Source of the DNA: LMUY01 sp964235495
GTDB lineage: Bacteria > Pseudomonadota > Alphaproteobacteria > Acetobacterales > Acetobacteraceae
Direction of reading: 5' to 3'
DNA length: 64,000 nucleotides
Assembly (NCBI GenBank): GCA_964235495.1
Contig: CAXSAX010000017.1
Span: 1-64,000 of the forward strand
Position numbers and translations under genes: made by a program. Numbering within the stretch: position 1 is the stretch's first letter; the number at the start of each line of letters is the position of its first letter. The notes under the pieces are model-generated. The model had not been told where the DNA came from, ran no database searches, and was given only the letters and a program-made list of their open reading frames with translations. Positions 52,207-61,226 of this stretch are shown here, piece after piece.

Positions 52207-52749
52207 ATGACAATGCACTCCGTGCCCCTCGCCCTGACCCTGGCCATGTGTTCCGCATTGCCTGCCCTGGCGCAAACCGATCAGATCGCCATGGCGCACA
52301 CCATGGCAGCCAACCAGCTCGGCCTGCTTCAGTACTGCCAAGGGCAAGGCGACGTTGACGCCAGCGCCGTGGAAGCGGAGCGCAGCATGATCGGGCGCAT
52401 GCCGCCCTCGGCAGCGCCGACGGACGCTGCCGAGGCGTTGGGCCGCAAGGGCACGCTCTCAGCGAATGGGACGACCATGACGTTGGCGAGCATGGCCAGC
52501 TCTCACAACACGACGGTTTCAGCTCTGTGCAAGCAGATGGGCAGTTCGGCCGTGCAAGCCTCGTCGGCCTACCAGCAGAACGGCGCGGCGAAGAACGGCA
52601 TGCCGTCCTTGCCCGGCGGCATGACAATGCCGCAGATGCCCGGCGGCATGACAATGCCGCAGATGCCGGGCGGCATGCCGTCCATGCCGAGCGGGATGCC
52701 GTCCATGGGATCACTGCCTGGAATGCCAGGCGCTCCGCCCGCAAAATAA
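52207..52749 (+). CDS. Secreted Met/Pro/Gly-rich protein with tandem repeat
   Basis: This roughly 180-residue protein begins with a Sec signal peptide (MTMHSVPLALTLAMCSALPA, cleavage after LALA). The mature N-terminal part is helical with two cysteines (QYCQGQ, ALCKQM). The last 45 residues are built from GGMTMPQMP, PSMPSG and PGMPGA units, very rich in Met. A perfect 27-bp tandem duplication encodes two of them. Such Met clusters can bind Cu(I), but this is inference. No family was recognised beyond this; an in-frame ATG at 52195 is an alternative start. Confidence 0.72.
   Translation: MTMHSVPLALTLAMCSALPALAQTDQIAMAHTMAANQLGLLQYCQGQGDVDASAVEAERSMIGRMPPSAAPTDAAEALGRKGTLSANGTTMTLASMASSHNTTVSALCKQMGSSAVQASSAYQQNGAAKNGMPSLPGGMTMPQMPGGMTMPQMPGGMPSMPSGMPSMGSLPGMPGAPPAK
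52614..52667 (+). repeat. 27-bp perfect tandem duplication
   Basis: Two identical 27-base units (52614-52640 and 52641-52667) each encode a Gly-Gly-Met-Thr-Met-Pro-Gln-Met-Pro module in the secreted Met-rich protein. The absence of any substitution indicates recent or homogenised duplication. Confidence 0.95.
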
Positions 52750-52761
52750 ATTATGGCGGGC
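52737..52761. terminator. Weak hairpin between convergent genes
   Basis: GCCCGC (52737-52742) pairs with GCGGGC (52756-52761) around an AT-rich loop AAAATAAATTATG. It sits between the stops of the Met-rich and ferritin-like genes and could act in either direction. Confidence 0.35.
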
Positions 52762-52765
52762 CGGG

Positions 52766-53587
52766 TCAGGCCGCCCCGTACGCCGCAAATTGCCGCTGCC
52801 GCCGCTGCAGGATGCGCCAGAACACCTTCGCCCCCACCACCGACAACCGCCCCCGCGGCGGCAGCCCCACTGCCTTGAGGATCATCCCCATGCTGCGGTC
52901 GATGTGCTGGTAGCGGTAGAACCCCATCGCGCGGCCCATGTAGCCGGCGATGCAGCGCTCGTGCTTGTAAGGCATGTCCAACGGCTCGTTGCCGCAATGG
53001 TAGGCGTAGGCCAGCTCGTCATCCTCGGTCTCGGTGATGCGCCCGGCGGCGATGCGCAGGCGCTTCAGCACGCTGATCCGCTCGCGGGCGAGGTAACGCC
53101 GCATGTGGTCGTAGAACAGCTTAAAGTGCCGGTACTCGTCCGCTGCGATCAGCCGGCACACCTGCTCCAGCACCGGCTCTACGGTGGCGTCCGCCAGGGC
53201 GGAATAATAGGACGACGTGCCCGTCTCCACCATGCAGCGCGCGATCAGCTCGCCCGTCTTGGAGCCGCGGACCGAGCCTTCGGCGTCCAGCGGCAGCTTG
53301 TAGCCGGTGCGGTAGCGGTCGAACGCCTCGGCGAAGTTCCAGCCGGGGTCGGCCAACTCCGCCCAGCGGCCCAGCGCGTCGCCGTGCTGCACCTCCTCGA
53401 CCGCCCAATTGTCGGAGGCCTGGCAGAACGCGGCATCCTCGTGGAACACCCGGCACAAATAGACGGCGTACTCCGTGCCGTTGCGCTCCACCATCGCAGC
53501 GGACTTCACCAGCTTCACGATCTCCGGATCGACCTTCGCCGGGTCAAACCGGCTCCAAGCCACGTCGTCGATCTGCCAATGCTTCAT
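52766..53587 (-). CDS. Ferritin-like diiron protein
   Basis: This 273-residue protein has a ferritin-like four-helix pattern with diiron ligands: Glu in DNWAVEEVQHGDALGRW (E-E-x-x-H), Glu in ARCMVETGTSSYYSAL and the second E-x-x-H in LIAADEYRHFKLFYDHM. A C-terminal tail is basic (FWRILQRRQRQFAAY). Members include acyl-ACP desaturase-like and rubrerythrin-like oxidases; the sequence does not decide the substrate. It lies 56 bases downstream of the ATP synthase operon, in the same direction. Confidence 0.82.
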   Translation of the reverse strand: MKHWQIDDVAWSRFDPAKVDPEIVKLVKSAAMVERNGTEYAVYLCRVFHEDAAFCQASDNWAVEEVQHGDALGRWAELADPGWNFAEAFDRYRTGYKLPLDAEGSVRGSKTGELIARCMVETGTSSYYSALADATVEPVLEQVCRLIAADEYRHFKLFYDHMRRYLARERISVLKRLRIAAGRITETEDDELAYAYHCGNEPLDMPYKHERCIAGYMGRAMGFYRYQHIDRSMGMILKAVGLPPRGRLSVVGAKVFWRILQRRQRQFAAYGAA

Positions 53588-53643
53588 ACCCGGTCCCGAC
53601 CTGCCTGCCCGCCTGTCATGCCGCGTTCACGCGGCTGACACAA

Positions 53644-54051
53644 TCAAGCGGCGGCCGCCTCGATCATCGCGCGGGCGGACTGCATGCGGTCCATCGCGTC
53701 ATCCAGCGCGGCCACGTTGGCCTTGTCCGTGTTGTCGTACTCCGTCTGCGCCACGGCCAGCCGGCGCTCGCCCTCGCCGCGGGACAGCTCGGAGGTGGGC
53801 AGCGCCTCGTCCGCCAGCACGGTGCAGCGCTCGGGGGTGATCTCGGCGAAGCCGCCGGAGACGAACAGCCGGTCGGTCACGTGGGCGCCGCTGTAGATCG
53901 CCACTGTGCCGCCGCGCAGCAGCACGATCATCGGCGCGTGGTTCGGCAGCACCCCTATGTCGCCCTCGGAGGCGGGGATGACCACCATGTCCACGTCGCG
54001 CGACAGCAGCAGCTTCTCGGGGCTGACGATCTCCAGCGTGACCGGCATCAC
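53644..54051 (-). CDS. atpC: ATP synthase F1 subunit epsilon
   Basis: This 135-residue stalk subunit shows LEIVSPEKLLLSRDVDMVVI, PASEGDIGVLPNHAPMI and the beta-sandwich LFVSGGFAEITPERCTVLAD before a helical C terminus that can inhibit ATP hydrolysis. The ATG overlaps the atpD stop (ATGA). Last gene of the F1 operon. Confidence 0.95.
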   Translation of the reverse strand: MMPVTLEIVSPEKLLLSRDVDMVVIPASEGDIGVLPNHAPMIVLLRGGTVAIYSGAHVTDRLFVSGGFAEITPERCTVLADEALPTSELSRGEGERRLAVAQTEYDNTDKANVAALDDAMDRMQSARAMIEAAAA

Positions 54052-55478
54052 GCCTTCTCCTTCATCCCCTCGGCCTTCTTCACCGCGTCCTCGATGGCGC
54101 CCACCATGTAGAACGCCGCCTCCGGCAGGTGGTCGTACTCGCCGCGCACAATGGCCTTGAACGAGCGCACCGTGTCGGCGATGGGCACGAACAGGCCCGG
54201 CGTGCCGGTGAACACCTCGGCCACGTGGAACGGCTGGCTCAGGAAGCGCTGAATCTTGCGGGCGCGGGAGACCACCAGCTTGTCCTCCTCGCTCAGCTCG
54301 TCCATGCCCAGGATGGCGATGATGTCCTGCAGCGACTTGTAGGTCTGCAGCACGCGCTGCACCTCGCGCGCTGTGTCGTAGTGGTCGTCGCCAATGATGC
54401 GGGCATCGAGCGAGCGGCTGGTGGAGTCCAGCGGATCGACCGCCGGGTAGATGCCCAGCTCGGCGATCGAGCGGGACAGCGTGGTGGTGGCGTCCAAGTG
54501 GGCGAAGGAGGTGGCGGGCGCCGGGTCGGTCAGGTCGTCGGCGGGCACGTAGATCGCCTGCACCGAGGTGATGGAGCCCTTCTTGGTGGAGGTGATGCGC
54601 TCCTGCAAGGCCCCCATGTCGGTGGCCAGCGTCGGCTGGTAGCCCACGGCGGAAGGGATGCGGCCCAGCAGGGCGGACACCTCGGCGCCGGCCTGGGTGA
54701 AGCGGAAGATGTTGTCCACGAAGAACAGCACGTCCTGGCCTTCCTCGTCGCGGAAATACTCGGCCAAGGAAAGGCCGGACAGCGCCACCCGCGCCCGCGC
54801 GCCCGGCGGCTCGTTCATCTGGCCGTACACCAGCGCCACTTTGGAGCCTTCCGTGGTGCCCTCGCCCAGCTTGATCACCCCGGCGTCGATCATCTCGTAA
54901 TACAGATCGTTGCCCTCGCGGGTGCGCTCGCCCACGCCGGCGAACACCGACACGCCGCCATGGCCCTTGGCGATGTTGTTGATCAGCTCCTGGATCAGCA
55001 CCGTCTTGCCGACGCCGGCGCCGCCGAACAAGCCGATCTTGCCGCCCTTCAAGTAGGGGCAGAGCAGGTCAACCACCTTGATGCCGGTCACCAGGATCTC
55101 GGCCGAAGTCGCCTGGTCCTCGAAGGAGGGGGCGCTGCGGTGGATCGGGTAGGTCATCTTGGCGCCCACCGGGCCGCGCTCGTCGATCGGCTCGCCCAGC
55201 ACATTGAGGATGCGGCCCAGCGTCTCGGGGCCGACGGGCACGCTGATCGGCGCGCCGGTGTCCAGCACCTCGCTACCGCGCACCAGGCCGTCCGTGCTGT
55301 CCATGGCGATGCAGCGGACCGTCCGCTCGCCCAGCTCCTGCGCCACCTCCATCACCAGCGTGCCGGTGGCGGTCTTGGTGGTGAGCGCGTTCTGGATGAA
55401 CGGCAGGTCGCCCTCGAACTGCACGTCCAGGACGGCGCCGAGAATTTGGGTGATGCGGCCTACGTTGTTGTTCGCCAT
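54048..55478 (-). CDS. atpD: ATP synthase F1 subunit beta
   Basis: This 476-residue catalytic subunit has Walker A GGAGVGKTVLIQ, the catalytic Glu in GVGERTREGNDLY, Walker B DVLFFVDNIFRF, and the DELSEED sequence (LGMDELSEEDKLVV). It hydrolyses or makes ATP at the alpha-beta interface. A multi-hairpin repeat separates it from atpG, an unusual interruption in this operon. GGAGG lies upstream of the start. Confidence 0.97.
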   Translation of the reverse strand: MANNNVGRITQILGAVLDVQFEGDLPFIQNALTTKTATGTLVMEVAQELGERTVRCIAMDSTDGLVRGSEVLDTGAPISVPVGPETLGRILNVLGEPIDERGPVGAKMTYPIHRSAPSFEDQATSAEILVTGIKVVDLLCPYLKGGKIGLFGGAGVGKTVLIQELINNIAKGHGGVSVFAGVGERTREGNDLYYEMIDAGVIKLGEGTTEGSKVALVYGQMNEPPGARARVALSGLSLAEYFRDEEGQDVLFFVDNIFRFTQAGAEVSALLGRIPSAVGYQPTLATDMGALQERITSTKKGSITSVQAIYVPADDLTDPAPATSFAHLDATTTLSRSIAELGIYPAVDPLDSTSRSLDARIIGDDHYDTAREVQRVLQTYKSLQDIIAILGMDELSEEDKLVVSRARKIQRFLSQPFHVAEVFTGTPGLFVPIADTVRSFKAIVRGEYDHLPEAAFYMVGAIEDAVKKAEGMKEKA

Positions 55479-55495
55479 GGTAACCTCCGGTTAGG

Positions 55496-55606
55496 CCAGG
55501 GCTCTGCCCTGGACCCGCCAAGGGACGGTCGTCCTTTGGAACCCTGTAAAGGGGTCAAGGGGACGACTGTCCCCTTGTGGGGTCCAGGGGCGAAGCCCCG
55601 GCCTTA
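55496..55606. repeat. Multi-hairpin intergenic repeat, copy 3, inside the F1 ATP synthase operon
   Basis: The palindromes are CCAGGGC-tct-GCCCTGG (55496-55512), CCAAGGGAC-ggtc-GTCCTTTGG (55518-55539, one mismatch), CAAGGGGAC-gact-GTCCCCTTG (55556-55577) and GGGGC-gaa-GCCCC. The layout is that of copies 1 and 2, but the first and last stems differ, so this is a subtype. It lies between atpG and atpD, where it could alter transcript stability or stoichiometry. The last bases overlap the atpG stop region. Confidence 0.8.
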
Positions 55607-56488
55607 AAGCGCCTCTGCGCCCGATATGATCTCGATCAGCTCGCTCGTGATGCTGGCCTGCCGCGTGCGGTTGTAGTTCAGCGTCAGCTTGTTGATCGCC
55701 TCACCCGCGTTGCGGGTGGCGTTGTCCATCGCCGTCATCCGCGCGCCATGCTCGCCCGCGCCGCTGTCCAGCTGGGCGCGGTAGAGCTGGATAGCCAGGT
55801 TGCGTGGCAGCAGCTTGGCGAGGATGGTCTCCTCGTCCGGCTCGAACTCGTACACCGCCTGCACGGCGGCCTGCTCCGCCGGGCTGGCGCCGGTCATCGT
55901 CGGCGGGATGATCTGCAGCTCGGTCGGCACCTGGTTGATGACGGAGACGAAGCGGTTGTACACGACGGTCGCCACGTCGAACTCGTCGCGCCCCAGCATC
56001 TCGACCGCCTGGGTGCCGATCGCCTGCACGTCGGCGAACTCGACCCGCTTCTTGCCGGCGAACGAGATGTCGCCCACGATGCTGCTGGCCATCTCGCGGC
56101 GCAGGTAGTCGCGCCCCTTGCGCCCGACGGTGATGATCTTGACCGTCTTGCCTTCCTCGATCAGCCGCCGCGCCAGGTTGCGCGCCGCGCGGCCGACGTT
56201 GGTGTTGAACGCCCCGGCCAGGCCGCGGTCGGCGGTGATGACGATGAGCAGGTACACGCGGTCCGCCCCCGTGCCGGCCAGCATGCGCGGCGCAGTGGGG
56301 CTGCCCTGCACGCTGGTGGCCAGCGCCGCCAGCACCCGCTCCATGCGCTCGGCGTAGGGCCGCGCCGCCTCCGCCTGGCTCTGGGCGCGGCGCAGCTTGC
56401 TGGCCGCGACCATCTTCATGGCGCTGGTGATCTTGCGGGTGGACTTGACGCTGTTGATCCGCGCGCGGAGGGCTTTGAGGCTGGCCAT
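55604..56488 (-). CDS. atpG: ATP synthase F1 subunit gamma
   Basis: This 294-residue rotor subunit has the N-terminal coiled-coil LKALRARINSVKSTRKITSA with MKMVAASKLRRAQ, the central ADRGLAGAFNTNV and the C-terminal helix SGAGEHGARMTAMDNATRNA. It starts three bases after atpA. Confidence 0.95.
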   Translation of the reverse strand: MASLKALRARINSVKSTRKITSAMKMVAASKLRRAQSQAEAARPYAERMERVLAALATSVQGSPTAPRMLAGTGADRVYLLIVITADRGLAGAFNTNVGRAARNLARRLIEEGKTVKIITVGRKGRDYLRREMASSIVGDISFAGKKRVEFADVQAIGTQAVEMLGRDEFDVATVVYNRFVSVINQVPTELQIIPPTMTGASPAEQAAVQAVYEFEPDEETILAKLLPRNLAIQLYRAQLDSGAGEHGARMTAMDNATRNAGEAINKLTLNYNRTRQASITSELIEIISGAEAL

Positions 56489-56491
56489 GGG

Positions 56492-58027
<1,536 letters not shown>

Positions 58028-58032
58028 GGTGC

Positions 58033-58626
58033 TTATGCAGCTCCCTTCATGGCGTATTGCAGGCGTTGCAGCCGGGATTTCAGGCTGGTGTCGTACAGGC
58101 GGGCGCCCACGCGCACGACAAGGCCGCCGAGCAGCGCCGGGTCCACTGATTCCTGGATGTTGACGTTGCCGTAGCCGGCCTCGATCAGCCGGGCGCGCAG
58201 CTGCTCGCGCTGCACGGGGCTGAGCGCATGGGCGGAGGCGACGGTGGCGGTGACCACGCCGCGCTTGGTGGCGACCAGGGTGGAGAACGCGGTGACGATG
58301 GCGCGCAGCACGCCCAGGCGGCGGTTGTTGGCGATCACGCCCACGAAGTCGCATACCGTCTTGCCGAAGCCCTGCCCCGCCAGCACGGCCTGCGCCGCGG
58401 TGCGCGCCTGCGTCACGTCCACCAGGGGGGAGGACAGCAGGCGGCGGAACGGCGCGCTCTCGTCGATCAGCCGGCCGAGCGACTGCATCTGGTCCACCAC
58501 GGCGTCCAGCCCGCGCTGCTCGTCGGCGAGGTCGTACAGGGCGGCGGCGTAGCGCCCGGGCAGCCCGCCAGCCTGCGACACGACAGCTTGGGTAATCGTG
58601 CCTTCAGCGGCCACGCGAGGGTCCAT
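58033..58626 (-). CDS. atpH: ATP synthase F1 subunit delta
   Basis: This 197-residue stator subunit shows LPGRYAAALYDLADEQ near its start, FRRLLSSPLVDV, NRRLGVLRAIVTAFSTLV and the C-terminal signature NVNIQESVDPALLGGLVVRV. It links F1 to the peripheral stalk. As the first gene of atpHAGDC it should follow the operon promoter, within the 86 bases before the end of the old-yellow-enzyme gene. No confident promoter was read there. Confidence 0.95.
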   Translation of the reverse strand: MDPRVAAEGTITQAVVSQAGGLPGRYAAALYDLADEQRGLDAVVDQMQSLGRLIDESAPFRRLLSSPLVDVTQARTAAQAVLAGQGFGKTVCDFVGVIANNRRLGVLRAIVTAFSTLVATKRGVVTATVASAHALSPVQREQLRARLIEAGYGNVNIQESVDPALLGGLVVRVGARLYDTSLKSRLQRLQYAMKGAA

Positions 58627-58712
58627 CCATGGTCAAGGGAAGCGGAGAACCGGCCTTTCCGCCGGGGGAGGTCGCCTTACCATGCGGGTTTTGGCCACGC
58701 AACACGGCGTCC

Positions 58713-59828
58713 TCAGCGCTGGCCCAGCCGGGTCTCGCCGAACAGCCGCGCGTGCTCGCGCGGCTGCGAGCGCCAGTATTGCCGGGGCGCCGCCACCGTC
58801 GCTTCCAGCGCCGCGGCGGCGTGCCACGGCCAGCGCGGGTCGTACAGCACGGCGCGGGCCAGGGCGATCATGTCCGCCTGCCCCGCCGCCAGGATCGCCT
58901 CGGCCTGCTGCGGCTCGGTGATGAGCCCGACCGCGATGGTCGGCAGCCCGGTTTCCGCCTTCACCGCCGCCGCGAACGCCACCTGGTAGTTCGGCCCGAG
59001 CGGGATGGCCTGCGCCGGCGACAGCCCGCCGCTCGACACGTGCATGAAGCCGCACCCCCGCGCCTTCAGGGCTTGGGCGAACGCCACCGTGCCCTCCAGA
59101 TCCCAGCCATGCTCCACCCAGTCGGACGCGGACACCCGCACCCCCACCGGCACGTGGGGCGGCACGGCGGCGCGCACGGCGTCGAACACCTCCAGCGGGA
59201 AGCGCAGCCGCTGCTCCAGCGGGCCGCCGTAGCCGTCGTTGCGCTGGTTGGACAGCGGCGAGAGGAACTGGTGCAGCAGGTAGCCGTGCGCGGCGTGCAG
59301 CTCGATCAGCTGCAGGCCCAGCCGCACCGCCCGCTGCGCGCTGGCCACGAAGGCGTCCCGCACCCGGGCCAGCCCGTCCGCATCCAGCGCCGCCGGGCTC
59401 TCCTCCTCCGGCTTCGGCGCCAGGGCGGAGGGGGCCGCCGTGCGCCAGCCGCCCTCGGCCAGCGGGAGCTGCTGCCCGCCCTCCCACGGCGCGCGGCTGG
59501 ACGCCTTGCGCCCGGCATGGCCGAGCTGGATGCCGAGCGGCATGGCCGAATGCTTGCGCACCGCGTCCAGCACGCCCCCGAGCGCCCGCTCGTTGCCGTC
59601 CGACCACAGCCCGAGGTCCCCCGGCGTGATGCGCCCCTCCGGCTCCACCGCCGTCGCCTCCAGGATCAGCAGCCCGGCGCCGGACAGCGCTAGATGGCCG
59701 AGGTGGATGGTGTGCCAGTCGGTGGCGTCCCCGGCTTCGGCGGAGTACTGGCACATGGGCGCGATGACGATGCGGTTGGGCAGGGTGAGCCCGGCAAGCT
59801 CGATCGGCTGGAACAGGTGTGCGGCCAT
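58713..59828 (-). CDS. Old yellow enzyme family NADH:flavin oxidoreductase (YqjM type)
   Basis: This 371-residue FMN TIM-barrel enzyme reduces activated alkenes with NAD(P)H. The YqjM-class signature is present: the regulatory Cys in IAPMCQYSAEAG, QLGHAGRKASS, the catalytic His pair in HAAHGYLLHQFLSPLSNQR, and the arginine-containing FMN phosphate site near ALARAVLYDPRWP. Physiological substrate unknown; roles in electrophile stress are reported for the family. It diverges from the CDP-diacylglycerol diphosphatase gene. Confidence 0.9.
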   Translation of the reverse strand: MAAHLFQPIELAGLTLPNRIVIAPMCQYSAEAGDATDWHTIHLGHLALSGAGLLILEATAVEPEGRITPGDLGLWSDGNERALGGVLDAVRKHSAMPLGIQLGHAGRKASSRAPWEGGQQLPLAEGGWRTAAPSALAPKPEEESPAALDADGLARVRDAFVASAQRAVRLGLQLIELHAAHGYLLHQFLSPLSNQRNDGYGGPLEQRLRFPLEVFDAVRAAVPPHVPVGVRVSASDWVEHGWDLEGTVAFAQALKARGCGFMHVSSGGLSPAQAIPLGPNYQVAFAAAVKAETGLPTIAVGLITEPQQAEAILAAGQADMIALARAVLYDPRWPWHAAAALEATVAAPRQYWRSQPREHARLFGETRLGQR

Positions 59829-59929
59829 GGGCGGCTCTCCTTCGGCGGCGTGGCTCTAACGGCGGCCGGGGTTCGAGGCAATGCACCGCCGTCTTGCCTT
59901 CCACGCGGCAGGGGGCAAAGGTCGCCGCC

Positions 59930-60694
59930 ATGCCTGCCCCCACCGCCAGCCTGGCCGCCATGACCTTGCCCGTGGCCTTGACCTTGCCCGTGGCCTTCCT
60001 TGCAGCCGCAGCCAGCCTGGCCACCGCCGCCGTGGCCCGCGCGGCGGATCCGGACGCGCTGTGGAAGATCGTGGCCGGCCGCTGCGTCCCCAACGCCCAG
60101 GCCGGGGACCCGGCGCCCTGCGTGGCCGTGACGCCGGATTGGGCGGTGCTGAAGGACATCAACGGCGCCACCCAGTACCTGCTGATCCCCACCGCCCGCA
60201 TCACCGGCATCGAGGACCCGGCGCTGCTGGCCCCGGACGCGCCGAACTACTTCGCCGCCGCCTGGCAGGCCCGCCGCGACGTCGAGGCCCGCACCGGGCA
60301 TCCCCTGCCACGCGACGCCATCGCGCTGGCGGTCAACCCGCCGGGCGCGCGCTCGCAGAACCAATTGCACATCCACGTGGACTGCGTGCGGCCGGACGTG
60401 CGCGTGCGCGTGCGCGACCTGCCGGCCGGCCCGGGCTGGACGCCGCTGCCGGCGCCGCTGGCCGGGCAGCGCTACCAGGCGATGCGGCTGGACACGGCGG
60501 CGCTGGACGCCAACCCGTTCGCGCTGCTGGCCGGCGGCCTGCCGGGCGCCCGGCAGGCCATGGGCCAGTACACGCTCGCCGTGCTCGGCAGCGCGGAGGG
60601 GTTCGTCCTGCTCGCCGGGCGCATTGGCGAGGATGGCGGCGGCCATGGCGAGGACCTGCAGGACCACGCCTGCGCGCTGGCCCGGCCCCAATAG
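59930..60694 (+). CDS. cdh: CDP-diacylglycerol diphosphatase
   Basis: This 254-residue protein has a long hydrophobic N-terminal signal or anchor (LPVAFLAAAASLATAAVARA) and the HIT-superfamily active site NQLHIHVDCV. Other Cdh features are LWKIVAGRCVPN, YLLIPTARITGIEDP and GSAEGFVLL. It hydrolyses CDP-diacylglycerol to phosphatidate and CMP at the periplasmic side. The ATG at 59930 is chosen for the signal sequence. Confidence 0.85.
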   Translation: MPAPTASLAAMTLPVALTLPVAFLAAAASLATAAVARAADPDALWKIVAGRCVPNAQAGDPAPCVAVTPDWAVLKDINGATQYLLIPTARITGIEDPALLAPDAPNYFAAAWQARRDVEARTGHPLPRDAIALAVNPPGARSQNQLHIHVDCVRPDVRVRVRDLPAGPGWTPLPAPLAGQRYQAMRLDTAALDANPFALLAGGLPGARQAMGQYTLAVLGSAEGFVLLAGRIGEDGGGHGEDLQDHACALARPQ

Positions 60695-60725
60695 GCAGCG
60701 CCGGCCCCCGCGGGCTGTTCGCAGG

Positions 60726-60771
60726 CCGCCGCCGTGCTAAGGGTCGCGCCGCCGCCGTGCTAAGGGTCGCG
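60726..60771. repeat. 23-bp perfect tandem duplication upstream of the FKBP gene
   Basis: The unit CCGCCGCCGTGCTAAGGGTC plus GCG occurs twice without change (60726-60748, 60749-60771), just ahead of the FKBP gene. It may duplicate a promoter element; CTAAGG could not be matched to a known box. Confidence 0.9.
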
Positions 60772-60795
60772 GCGCCGCGAAGGAACGCCCCTCAG

Positions 60796-61218
60796 ATGCG
60801 CCGCTTTCTCCTATCCCTGTTCGGAGCCTCGTCGATCGCCATGACCCTGCCCGCATCCGCCCAGTCGTACGTGACGTTCCCCTCCGGCGTGAAATACCAT
60901 GACGAGGTGGTGGGAACCGGGCCGCAGCCGCAGCCGGGGCAGACGGTGACGGTGCAGTACACCGGCTGGCTGGACGATGGCGGCAAGCCCGGCAAGAAGT
61001 TCGACAGCTCGCGCGACCGCAACAAGCCGTTCAGCTTCGCCCTCGGCGCCGGCCAGGTGATCGCCGGCTGGGACCAGGGCGTCGCCACCATGCACGTGGG
61101 CGGCCGGCGCACGCTGCTCATCCCGCCGGACTCCGGCTACGGCCAGCGCGGCGCCGGCGGCGTGATCCCGCCCGGCGCCACGCTGATCTTCGACGTGGAG
61201 CTGCTGAGCGCCGGCTGA
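60796..61218 (+). CDS. Secreted FKBP-type peptidyl-prolyl isomerase
   Basis: This 140-residue protein has a signal peptide (MRRFLLSLFGASSIAMTLPA, cleavage after ASA) and one FKBP domain: VTVQYTGWLDDGG, FDSSRDRNKPFSFALG, VIAGWDQGVATMHVGGRR and GYGQRGAGGVIPPGATLIFD. It accelerates proline isomerisation of periplasmic proteins. AAGGAA precedes the ATG. Confidence 0.92.
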   Translation: MRRFLLSLFGASSIAMTLPASAQSYVTFPSGVKYHDEVVGTGPQPQPGQTVTVQYTGWLDDGGKPGKKFDSSRDRNKPFSFALGAGQVIAGWDQGVATMHVGGRRTLLIPPDSGYGQRGAGGVIPPGATLIFDVELLSAG

Positions 61219-61226
61219 CCGCGGCC

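Noticed and set aside
54129..55607. 492-codon open frame antisense to atpD
   Set aside because: It is a mirror of atpD in high-GC DNA, with His/Gly/Ala/Arg-rich composition and no domains; atpD is unmistakable.
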